DNA from: Symbiodinium natans
Taxonomy: Eukaryota; Sar; Dinophyceae; Suessiales; Symbiodiniaceae
Length of the DNA stretch: 64,000 nt
Reading direction: 5' to 3'
Assembly: GCA_905221605.1 (NCBI GenBank)
Contig: CAJNDS010001580.1
Location: 509,724 to 573,723 of the forward strand
The notes under the pieces: model-generated
Told to the model about the DNA's origin: nothing
The model's database searches: none
Seen by the model: only the letters and a program-made list of their open reading frames with translations
Program-made: the position numbers and the translations under genes
In this document: positions 36,193-48,200 of the stretch, in pieces
Numbering within the stretch: position 1 is the first letter of the stretch
How the letters are laid out: every line of letters starts with the position of its first letter

Positions 36193-36210
36193 TGTGCAGG
36201 TGAGAAACAC
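36193..36210 (-). CDS. XDH: XDH exon w, last confidently placed
   Basis: About 18 bp. Joined to exon v it gives YAPEGVSHLH, matching YKEGDLTHF. Acceptor GGAAG|G; the donor could be A|GAAGC. Beyond this point the gene could not be followed. Confidence 0.6.
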
Positions 36211-39200
36211 CTTCCGTGGGGCTGAGACCCCGATGAGCCCTAGGAGATCCCAAAGACTAGGAGATCCCAAAGAAGCCCCAAGCAATTCTTAGGGTTTAGG
36301 GTTTAGGGTTTAGGGTTATGGTTTAGGGTTCCGAACAGTCCGTCCAAACTCAGGGCCCCTAAACAGAGCTTTCAGCCTTTCACCCCCCAAATCCTATGCC
36401 CCAGAAATCCTCATCCCAAAAGCCCAAAACCCGAAACCCCCCCCAAACAACTCGTCAAGCCCGCCAGGCCCCACAGCCTCGGCCCCGAATCAGGCCCCAA
36501 GAAGCCCAACACTGAACTGCTGCGTTTCGGGTTTCATTGCCCTAAACCCTAAACCCTAAACCCTAAACCCTCAACCCTAATTCAACCCTAAACCCTAAAC
36601 CCTAAACCCTAAACCCTCAACCCTGAACCCTAAACCCTAAACCCTAAACCCTAAACCCAGCCTGGCAAGGCTGATGGGCATGATGAGGTTTGGGGCTTAG
36701 GGTTTTGGAGACGTGTTGAGCGCCGGTCGCCCTCCGGGGCGTAGGTGTTCCGAATGCGGAGCTCCTCTGGGCCTTCAGGGTTAGGCTTTAGGGTTTTGGG
36801 CTTAGGGTTTAGGCTTTGTAGGGTTTAGAGTTTAGGGCCTCGGGTTTAGGATTTCGGGTTTAGGGTTTCGGGTCTGCCGAGAGTAACCTTACATCTTCTG
36901 GAAGAAGGAAAAGTGTACCTCAATTCGTGGACGTTTTTGTGTCCCTGTTCTGAGTGTACGTAGGGTACTCAGGTTTCTCTAGGCAAGGTCAATGGCTTCG
37001 GGTGCTGTGCTTGAGGTGTCCATGTCTACTTGAGGGTTTGAGCCTTGGAGGCCACGGTTGATGCGTTCATGGTTTTCTGATTTCGGGTCGAGGGTGTGCT
37101 GTTCAGGGCTGTGAGTATAGGCTTTTCATGGTGAGGGGGAGAGTTTAGGGCCGAAGCTTTAGGCTTTCCGCGGTGAGGATGTAGGGGTTTAAACCCTATA
37201 GAACCCTAAACCCTAAACCCTAAACCCTAAACCCTAAACCCTAAACCCTAAACCCTAAACCCTAAACCCTAAACCGTACTTGGGGGACGGGAGGTTGGCA
37301 GGAAATCCCAACTTCCAAGGCGCGCGCTAATGGAAATCCCAACTTCCAAGCCATCTTAACCTTGTCTGCTTACCCTAAACCCTAAACCCTAAACCCTAAA
37401 CCCTAAACCCTAAACCCTACAGTCTGGGCCTCGGACCAAACCGAAACCCCTGAGCGCCAAACACCCTTCACAAAGGTGGCCCTGAGGCAGAGGTCTTTGG
37501 TATGATGGACCCTGAAGTTGGGATCACGTACCCTATATTTTTTAACTATGCTACCCCTAAACCTGTCACCCTTATGTAAACCCCAAACCCCCAAACCACA
37601 AAGCCTAAACCACAAACCCTAACCCTAAACTCTTAACTTTAGGGCCCCTGGGTCCCCGGCTCATCTTCAGCGCGTTTGCGAGGTGGACCATGTAGCACTC
37701 CGCAACCATCAGACCTGGTCGCCGAACCTATCCTAAGGCTCCTAGGCCTTGGACTCTTACTTTAGGGTTTATAAGGTTTAGGGTTTAGGGTTTCGGGCTT
37801 AAAGTTTGTAAGGGTTTAGGGCGCCAAGGGCTCTGATGGTAGGAGTTTTTGGGCCCAAAGGCCATGTTGCATGAGGTTCTGGGGCCATTTTGGGGGTAGA
37901 GTTGCCTTTGAGTTACGTGAGGTCAAGTAAGGGTGATTAGGGTTCAGGGTCCTATGGGGATTGGGATTCAGGTTGAGATGTCCCCCCTTATAATTACTAA
38001 CAGTCCTTGATAAGGATTACAATCGCGGCTACTAGTATAAGGGTGAACATCTCAAGATTCAGGGGCTTTCCCTAAACACAAAGCCAAAACCTTCGAGTGA
38101 TCAAGCCCGTCCGCCTTGCGGTCCTCCGAAGCCACGGAAGGCTGTGTTGGACCTGTGCCACAATGCGGGTTTTAAGTCCCGGCTTTGGGGCCCTTAGGCG
38201 GAGGAGTGGGTTTAGGCTCTTGGGTTTAGGCATGAGGGCTGAGAGTTTGAGGTTTAGGCTTTAGGGTTCAGGGTTGAGGGCTTTAGGGGTTTAGGGGCTT
38301 ATGGGTTTAGGGTGCATGAGGCTTCAAGCACTGCGCGGTGCGAGGGAAAGACATTGCTTTCGTGTTGGTCTCTTGAGCAGAAGTAGCAGATCTCCTGGAG
38401 CAAGCTGGCGTCTCCGTTGTTCGCCCCAGTTAAGACTCCAACCCTCCATGTGATGGGCATGTCGTTTCTGGAGACGATCGCCGTGTCACCGGGTGCGTCC
38501 CTCAGGGACTCCTACAGCACCGACTCCAGCCGCCATGCGGTCAGACATCGCTAAATTCGTTAGCAACCGCTAACGGAGGCAACTAGCTACCCGAGCTCCT
38601 GTAGTCTACTATTTGCTTGAGAAACCTCCCACAAAACAGAGTTTCTTCCTTATAAGGGCAATACTGGGATTATTGTCTCAAATATATATATATATATGAT
38701 ATATATATATATATATATGTTTTTTTTTTTTTTTGGGGGGGGGGTCCTTGCCGTTGCTATGAGTTGTCGCGGGCAGGGTGGGGGGAGGCAATTTAAGGGC
38801 AGGGCCATCCCAAGACCTCCAAAGCCCCCCCAAAGCCCCAATTCCCGGGTTTAGGGTTTAGGGTTTAGGGTTTAGGGTTTAGGGTTTGGGGTTTGGGGTT
38901 TAGAGTTTAGGGTTTAGGGAAACCGGCGAAAAGAAGGCTTCGGGTAGCTGCATCTTGCGTCGGAGCGGGTGGCAAAGAGCGCGAGGAGCCGCAGAAAAAA
39001 TGACTGGCAAGCCAGAAAACACTTCTTGTTGGGTAGAAGCTTCAAGGGGGAGGGAAAACAAACAAATTAAATAAAGCTGCAGAAAACCAAAATGCCTCAT
39101 GATTGTGGGGCCGAATTTGCGAAGGTTGGGGCGGGAGGTGGGGGGGGGGGGGGGGGGGGGGGGGGGCTGTGAATCCCAAACCCGATGCTTGCCGAAGACC

Positions 39201-42200
39201 GCCCTAAACCCTAAACCCTAAACCCCAAACCCCAAACCCTAAACCCTAAACCTGTGCATGAAGGAGCCCTTCAGCCGAGGTGGGGACGACGTGTTCGTCA
39301 AGCACATGTAGCCTTTCAGCCGCACCTAGCTGCCGGCATAGTTTGGGCTTCGCAGCTTCAGAAATAGGGTTCAGGGTTTAGGGTTTAGGGTTTAGGGTTT
39401 TGGGTTTAGGGTTTAGGGTTTAGGGTGTGCCCTTAAATGGCGACAACTTATCGACCCCTTATGTAATACAAGCACTTATACCCTATAAACCCAAGGGCTC
39501 ATACTCCAAAACCTTTAGAAAAATGATCGGCGACCCCTCAGAAGGCTCGAAACACCCAGGTCCCAAATAACCCTAAACCCTAAACCCTAAACCCTAAACC
39601 CTAAACCCTAAACCCTAAACCCTAAACCCTAAACCTGTTGAATAGCCACAGCTTGGCCGAGATAGCCGGGTTTACGAGGACCGCGTGGATAACGACGAAG
39701 CTTAAGGTTTCGGAGCCTTGGGGTATTGAAGGTTTCAGGGTTCAGGGTTTACGGTTTCGGGCTTAGTTGCTTTAAGAGGGTCCCGGGTCGCTTTAGTGAG
39801 GGTCTGGGGTTTAGGGAAAGAGGTACTGCAAAGAAAGGCGCACATCTGTTTGCCAACACCATGTCTGACACGTTGCGCACCATAGAGACGATCAGCTTCC
39901 AGAGGGTTGTTGTGCGCAGAGGACTTTCGTCAAACGGCTCTACCATGCATGGGCTGTCGGATCCTGCATTGCTAGTCTACGCGCCAGTTACTACTATGCA
40001 ATGAGGGGGTAGATTTAGGGTCAGCAAAATTGTTCGAAGGCTTAAAGAAGCCGTGCGGGTCAGAAGCGGTGTGGGGCAGTGGGCAAGGTCATGTCAAGTA
40101 CAGATGTGTCAAGGTTCAAACTTAGCGGATTCCAAAAGACCCTAAAGCCCCACCCCTGGAACTTATGGAAATCCTGCAAAAGGGTTTAGGGATTTGGGGG
40201 AACAAGGGCTACGCCGCTCCGTCGCGCTCCGAGCTGAGGACATTGGGAATCTTGTAGGCGCCATCGCCTCAGGTCCGAGGAGTATCGAGCTGCTCACGGC
40301 TTAGGGGATCCGTAGTATGGGAGACGGTATCCAAGACTACAGCGTTAGGGGGCTTAGGGGTTTAGGGGTTTAAGAGTTTAGGGGTTTAGAGAGAGGTGTA
40401 ATGTTTAGGTGCTTAGGGTCTAAGTGCTTAGGAGTGCCGGGAGTAGTGGTTAGGGGCCCATTCCCTGAACCCAGAATCTAAATGCTTAGAAGACCAGACA
40501 CCTACACCCTCAGGCCTCAAACCTGACGGCCCGAAACCCTAGAAAAAGCTCGAGCCCTGAACCAGCTCCTGGGGGTTTAGGGACTAGCCCTAATTAAACC
40601 CTAAACTCTAAACCCTAATCCTAAACCCTGGCCCTAAACCCTAATCCTAAACCCCCACTTGAGGGGTTTTCAGGGTGCCTTTGCTGCCGCCCGGGGGCTG
40701 TGGAAGAGCGCGCGACCCAGCACGGGCTCCGTCAGGTCCATGGAGTAGCCGCCCTTAGGATCTCTGAAGGTTTAAGGGTCCACATTTTAGAGTTTAGGGT
40801 TTAGGGTTAAGGGTTTAGGGTGTGTACTGACTAGGGTTTAGGGTGTGTATTTTCAAGGGTCTATATTTACTAGGGTTAAAGGGTTTCGGGTTTAGGGTGT
40901 ATTGATGAGGTTTCCTGTATGGCCCTCAAAAAATTATGTGCCATAATAGCTTCATAAGAACTCTTCGGGGAGGCTTGAACTTTAAACCCCTAACCCTAAA
41001 CCCTAAATCCTGAACCCTAAACCCTAAACCCTAAACCCTTGGGAATTCGTGGAAGTTTATGGACTTTGGGGGTTCCGGGGCACAGAACCCTAAACCCTAA
41101 ACCCTAAACCCTGAACCCTAAACCCTAAACCCTAAACCCTAAACCCTAAACCCCAAACCCTAAACCCTAGACCCTAAACCCTAAACCCCGAGCTTCGGGC
41201 GTTGCACCAGAGCTTGGCGTCCAGAGCCCGCAGCTTGCCATCGGGGCCTCAACTTGCTGGTGTGTTTAGGGTTGAGGGTTTTAGGGTTTAGGGTTCAGGG
41301 TTTAGGGTTTGGGGTTTAGGGTTTGGGGTTTAGGGTTTAGGGTTTGGGGTTTAGGGTTTGGGGTTTAGGGTTTGGGGTATAGGAGGGGACATGGCAATGA
41401 CCCCCCCCCCACCATGGGCACCTAAACCCTAAGCCCCAAACGCAGGCAGCAGCTGTTCAAGCTTGGACTTGCGCATGCCACACGAATCCCCTCCCCAGAA
41501 GAGTACGACCCCAACAAAAGTGTTCCATGTAACCAGAAGGAGTTTTAACTTATTAACTACACTAGGGGGAACTTGGCGCAGAGAGCTGAACAATCTCAGC
41601 CTTTAAGGGGCAGTGTAGTCGTGGATGTCACGGTCACAGTCACCGCCACGCCTGGCCCTAAACCCTAAACCCTAAAACCCCAAACCCTCAACCCTAAACC
41701 CTGAACCCTGAACCCTGGACCCTGGACCCTAAACCCTAAACCCAAAAACCCAGCAACTCCGTGCAGGCAGAGTGTCAGAGGATCCCCTACTACATACGCC
41801 CTTCCCTCCCAACAAGAAGTACACAGCAACTGAGTTTATTGGGTTTTGAGTCGTTGCCCTTATCAGGGTGCCTTTCGTGAGGGGTTTAGGGTTTAGGGTT
41901 TAGGGTTTAGGGTTTAGGGTTTAGGGTTTAGGGTTTAGGGTTTAGGGTTTAGGGTATGAAAAGCAACACCATCGTGGGCTCCCAGCCAGCAGCCGCCCTA
42001 TACCTGGCAAGTTGGGGTTTAGGGTTTAGGGTTTAGGGGTTTAGGGGATTAGGGTTTAGGGTTTAGGGTTTAAGGTTTAAGGTTCAGGGGTTTAGGGTTT
42101 AGGGTTTAGAAGGTCAGGGGTTTGGGGGGTTAAGGGTTTCCAGGGGCTTCGGGTTTAGGGTTCAGGGTTTAGCGCGCTGGTGCGTGTTCTGCATGAGGGC

Positions 42201-45200
42201 CTGTTGAGGGTCCTTCCGCAAAGCACCTCGATTCCAATGGTGCCTATTTAAAACATCCTGAATTCAAAGCCGAGAAGGGTAAAAGGGCCTAAACCAGCTT
42301 TAACGAATCGGGGGGAACATTGCTCAACAAAAGGGCAACAGGGCGCCATTGGGGCTACCAAGCCCAAAAGTGGGAATAACAGCGCAGTAAGTCCCAGGGG
42401 CCCAGGAGTCACCACCCTACACCCTAAACCCTAAATTACTCTAAATCCTAAACAACTCTAAACCCTAAACCCTGAACTGCCCAAAACCCCAAAACCCTTG
42501 AGCCTAAACCACCCGAAGCTACCCGAAGCCCTAACCCTAAACCCTAAACCCGAAACCCTAAACCCTCTGAAGCCCACCGAGCTCCCGGCTTCGCCAGGAA
42601 GGGGTGGCGGGTCCCGGTCAGCCACATGTCCACGTCGCGGTCAAGATCTTAGCAGGCGCATTTAGGGTTCTCAGGGCTAACAAAGGGTTTACAGGGTATG
42701 TAAAGGAGGGTTTAGGGTTTAGGGTTTAGGGTTTGGGGTTTGGGGTTTAGGGTTGTTGAAAGGGTGTACAGGGTTTATAAGGTTCATGAGCACATTACAA
42801 GGGTTTAGGAACTACAGGGTGTACGGTTTGGGGGGGGCGTTGCTCTTCAAATTCTGGGCGCTTTTTGGCTTTTTGGTACGCGCAACCTGGGTAGCCCAGC
42901 AACCATATTCTAATAAGGGCACCCTTTTTGGGGGGGTTTACTTTACAAGGGAACCCAGAACCAACAAAAAGGCAAAGATTACCCTGAACCCTAAACCCTA
43001 AACCCTCAACCCTCAACCCTAACTGTTTGCTTCAAGCTCAGGTCTCGCGGGCGCGCGGAAAGCCCTGAAGGCCCCCCAAATCAAAGCTTCTCAACTGATC
43101 TGCACACCCTTAAAACCCGAAACCCTGGAACAACATCCCGGAAGCCTGAGCCCTGTGAGCCCCCACCCGGAAGCCCAAAAGGCCAAAAAACCCTAAAACT
43201 CTAGACCCTAAATCCTCAATCCTGAACCCTAAACCCTAAACCCTAAATCCCTAACCTATCTATGCACACGACCCTATAGAGTCTCTGCAAAGCCCTGCAG
43301 CTGAGAGCAGCGCTGATCTTCACCTCAAGAGCGCCAACTCTTGGGGTTTAGAAAAGCACGGTTTAGGGTTTAGGGTTTTTAGGGTTTTTAGGGTTTTTAG
43401 GGTTTTTAGGGTTTAGGGTTTAGGGTTTAGGGTTTCTGAGGACAGAGCCGCGGCAGACAAGTAGCCTTCTGAGGCAGAGATGAAGCGCTATGAGTCAGAG
43501 AAGGTCTCAAAGAAGAAGCAGAAATAGGGGGAGGGCATCATATTCCTCTGAGAAGCTGGAGCCGGGATTTTACCCTAAACCCTAAACCCTAAACCCTAAA
43601 CCCTAAACCCTAAACCCTAAACCCAAAAACCCTCCGCGCTATCGGTTGCCTGCATCCGATAGCCATGCTGTAAGCCGATGCCCTGATTCCCATCTCTTTT
43701 CAGAAGCACTGTCAGCCACAGGGAGCTGATTCAGCACTCCTCTTCAAAACTCTGCTCTCCCTGACTTCCCCAAACCCGAAACGCTTACACACCCAAGCCC
43801 TATACAACTGAAAATTCCCAAACCCTAAACCCTAAACCCTAAACCCTAGCCCTAAACCCTAAACCCTAAACTCTAAACTGATGGCAGCTCTGGTCGTGGG
43901 GCTGCGAAACCCGAGTTCAAGCCTCCCTGCTCTGCTCAGGCACCGAGGAGCCGCTGAACAATCTCATGCCCTACATGGGTTTTAAGGGGTAGAGGCTTAG
44001 GGGTTTAGGGGTTTAGGGGTTTAGGGTTTAGGGGATTAGGGCTTAGGGGTTTAGGGGTTTAGGGGTTTAGGGGTTTAGGGGTTTAGGGGTTTAGGGGTTT
44101 AGGGGTTTAGAGGTTCAGGGGTTTGGGGGTAAGGGTTTGGGGGTTTGGGGTTCGGGTTTAGGGGTTTAGGGGTTTACGGTTTGTAGGGCTTAGGCAGCTG
44201 CAAGTCCATAAGCGCAGCGCAACGACTGAGGCCGGGGCAGGGCGTCGGAGGCGATGTGCGGCTAAGGCGACAATGGAGGAGAAGGGAACCGTGCGAGTCT
44301 CCTGGTGAGGTTTTTTTGCTAGAATTTGGTGTATGTGTAGGTTTAGGGATGCCTGGTTGACATGGAGGTTGGGATAAGCCTAACCCTAAACCCTAAACCC
44401 TAAACCTGGAAACCCTATTTTGGTTTGAGAGGCATGCTCGCGGAGCTTGTTCCACTTTCTCAAGTAGTGGAGTGTCAGAGGCAGCGTTTGGCTAGGAGCC
44501 GCGGTTTAGGGTTTAGGGTTTAAGGTTCAGGGTTTTTAGGCCTTTAGGGTTCGGGGTCTCTGGGAAGAGTGGCCAGAAGCAACTCATGGCAGCCATGGCA
44601 CTTGAAATTGTTCTACAGATTTCTACTACTTGCTTAAGAACACCGAAAAAAAAGGTATTCCTCCTTATTACGGGAAATATAGTATAGGGACTCTGTTTAA
44701 AAAAAAACTTTTGGGGCTCTTAAGCAAACAGTAGATTTAGGTCCTTTACAAAGGACATCCTGCGACAAAGCGCGCATTACTTAGAGCTGAAGGGGGTGGG
44801 GTTTAGAACTTTCGGCATATGATTGCTGTTTGGGGGGTCAGGAACCTATACTTGGAGGTTCAGGGCACTTATAGCCCCAATTATGACTGCACTTATCAGC
44901 CCCTAGGTAGGTCATAAGTAGACTTGTAACTAAGTACCCATGAACCTGCAAGTAGGGCCAGGTTCATGACACAATGTATTCAATCCGGCGCCTTCCCACC
45001 GAAGCCGCCACCCATGCGCTTGACCTTGCAGATGACCTGCCGTTCTACCCCGTGGCATGCGAAAAAAGAGCTCTAAACCCTAAACCCTAAACCCTAAACC
45101 CCATGTTGGGCTGGGGGCCTTGGGATCTCGTAGAAACGAAAGTAAACGTGCGCAAGGGCTTAGGGTTTTTAGGGTTGATGGTAACCTCAACCCTGCACTT

Positions 45201-48200
45201 TGCTACTGACCTGGTAGCCCAGTAACCATATCATCGTACTCATTGCAAGGGCACCCCTTTAGAGGTTGGTTACTTTAGAAGGAGCCCAAAAACCAAAGAT
45301 GGTAAAAGGTACCACTGGGCTACCCAGGAAGCCCTAAAGGCCCCTAACCCCCCCCCCCCCCCAAAAAAAAAAAAAAACCTAAAAAACCCAAAGAACCGTT
45401 AACAACCCCCCCAAAAAAACAAAAACAACCCTAAAGGTACCACTGGGCTATCACGACGAACTAGATTTGAGAGGTTCGGGAGGCTGGGGGCAGTTTGCCG
45501 GGGGTCCTCTTAGTGCTGCGGTATGGCCCTGCAGATTATGGTTGAGGGTTGGAGGTTTAGGGTTTAGGGTTTAGGGTTTAGGGTTTGGGGCAACGTTCGG
45601 GGCATATCAGATTTGGACGGTAGCGCAAACGCCAGGGGCCACATTTGTCCAGAGTACAATCTCTTGTGACAACAAGCTGCCTGCACTTCGAAAGCTGCGC
45701 AATCCCATAAGGCAAGCCGCATCGTGCACCACGTATTAACAGAAGTCCGTGTGATCTAGCATGACTGCTGTCTTGCATACCGTAGTTGCAGCATGAGATG
45801 TTCCTCAGTCGACATCAAAGCCCGCCACAACGCACCGAACCCTCCGCCTAAACCGTAAACAGCCCTGTACTACAGGGGCTTTAATTTCGAGAGAATAGGC
45901 TTTGGGAGGGTGACTATAGCATAGTTGGGACCATAAGGGAGTAATAGTAGCAGTTATTCCGACCTCTATATTAGGAGAAGAGGTTATCTGCGTCTTTTTT
46001 TGGTTGTCTGCGTCTTTTTTTCTGGTGGCCTGCTTTTTTTAATGTTTATCTGCGTCTTTTTGGTCTTGGTTTCCTGCAGCGCATCACACTTTTGCTTCCA
46101 CCGTGGGTTATCTGTGTCTTTGTTTTTGGGACTTCTGCGTCATTTTCTTGTTTTTTGTGTTGAGGGTTTAAGTTTTGGGAGAGGGTTTGGGGTTTCAGGG
46201 TTGAGTGTAGTGTTCAAGGGTTTAAGGGTTTAAGGGTTTAGGGTTTAGGTTTTAGTGTTTGAGGTTTGAGGTTTAGGGTTTAGGGTTTAGGGTTTAGGGT
46301 TTAGGGTTTGGGGTTTAAGGTCTATAGGGTTTAGGGTTTAGGTTTAGGCTTTAGGGTTTGGGGTTTAAGGTCTAGGGTTTAGGGTTTAGGGTTTAGGGTT
46401 TAGGGTTGAGGATTTAGGGTTTAGGGTTTAGGGTTGGGGCTTCGGGCTTCGGGCCTAGGGCCTAGGGCTTAGGGTTTAGGGTTTAGGGTCTTGCGAGTTG
46501 GGATGGAATTGATCTCCCAGCGGTGGTCTCCAGCTTCCCCAAAGGCTTCTGTGGTGCGAAATACAGCACCTCGCTGCCTGCGCCTGGCTGTTTGGAGTAT
46601 TCCCCGCTTTTCCTTCGTAGGCAACGAAGTACCCCCCCTAAACCCTAAACCCTAAACCCTAAACCCTAAACCCTAAACCCTAAACCCACAAATGAACATC
46701 ACATCATCATTGCCACCATGGGTGATCTCTGGGGGCGACTTGCATACGTAGATCAGCCTGGGACTGGAACCAACCCTGGCAAGCTCGTAGCACCACACGT
46801 GGCCAGGTCCTTGCTGAAACCAACTCTTCGTGCCGATGTAAGACCGAGGACATACCCCCCCCCCAAGGCTCGGCAAGCCATTGCTAGTTGCAATGTTTGG
46901 GGGTTCGGGTTAACGCCAACTCCCTAACACCTGAACATCAACATCCGAAACCCTAAACCCGTAAACTTCCTAAACTCTATAACCGCCCTAAACCCTAAAC
47001 CCTTCACCCTAAACCCTAAACCCTATAACGCCCTAAATCCCAAACCCAAAAAACTCCAAAAGTCCATGAACCCCAGGGAGCCTTGCTGCATGGGATCCCG
47101 CAGATGCTGGCGGCATACTTCCTAGGCTGTTGGGGTTAAGGGTTTAGGGCTTGGGGTTTGGGGTTTAAGGTTTCGGGTTTGGGGTTTAGGGTTAGAGTTT
47201 GGGGCTTGGGGTTCAGGGTTTCGGAACCCCAGAGGAGAAAACTATAAACCCAATCATGCAGCGGGAGCCCCTGCCCAACCCCACAGAAGCCGCAAGACAC
47301 AAGAGCAAGACGGTGGACACTTGTCAATGGTTTAGGGTTTAGGGTTCAGGGTTTATGGTTCAGGGTTAGACAGACTGTAACCCCCAACCAAAGAGCAAAA
47401 GCAAACAACATACTACTGATCAGCCCTGAAAAGGCCTATCACATACGTTGGAAAGCAGCAACAAAGAGCAAGACAGAATAAGGCCTGAACCCGATACAAT
47501 CCCTGAACTCAAACCCACCCGACGCCAAACAAGTGAGACAGTATAGCACTATGCCTATACAAACCCTAAGCCCCCAATCTGAAGGCGTAATACACTATAT
47601 GCCCTCCGCCTCGATCTTGTATATGCCCTATAGACCCTAATAGACCCTAAACCCATAAGAGCAAGACATTACTTACCCTAAGGTCTATATACAAACCACA
47701 TACCCAAGACAAGTACGTCCTGAAAAGTATTCATACACTCACCAATACGAAGCCCAAAACCCTAAACCCTAAACCCTACTCATCTACTCTCACAACTTCA
47801 AGAGCCCAGGAATCAGCGTTTTCAATTTTATGGTTCCTACACAAAGAAAGAGGGAACCCGACAAGGTTTTTGGCGAAGTAAGAGCCCTAAACCCTAAATC
47901 CTAAACCCTAAATCCTAAACCCTAAACCCTGAACCCTAAACCCTAAACCCTAAATCCTAAACCCTAAACCCTAAACCCTAAACCCTACCTCATATATGCT
48001 CAACAGCCAAAGCTTCTGGGTCTTCATGGCCGCCTGCGTGGAGCAGTGGACCGTGAGCCTCAGCCGAGAGATGAAGGGCTCAGGGTCTAAACCCTAAACC
48101 CTAAACCCTAAACCCTAAACCCTAAACCCTAAACCCTAAACCCAAGGACACGGAGGAGAGGAATTCTCTCAGCCCACTGCTCATCGCCCTCGCCCGGTAC

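Noticed and set aside
39640-39720. Minus-strand island coding FVVIHAVLVNPAISAK as an XDH exon
   Set aside because: The flanking XDH exons r and s join directly (KIPN-VRLKGYMC), so this segment is intronic.
41565-41655. Island coding DCDRDIHDYTA as the LDRDxD motif of XDH
   Set aside because: A far better match, LDRDVDMWLTGTRHPF, lies at 42593-42647 in the right order.
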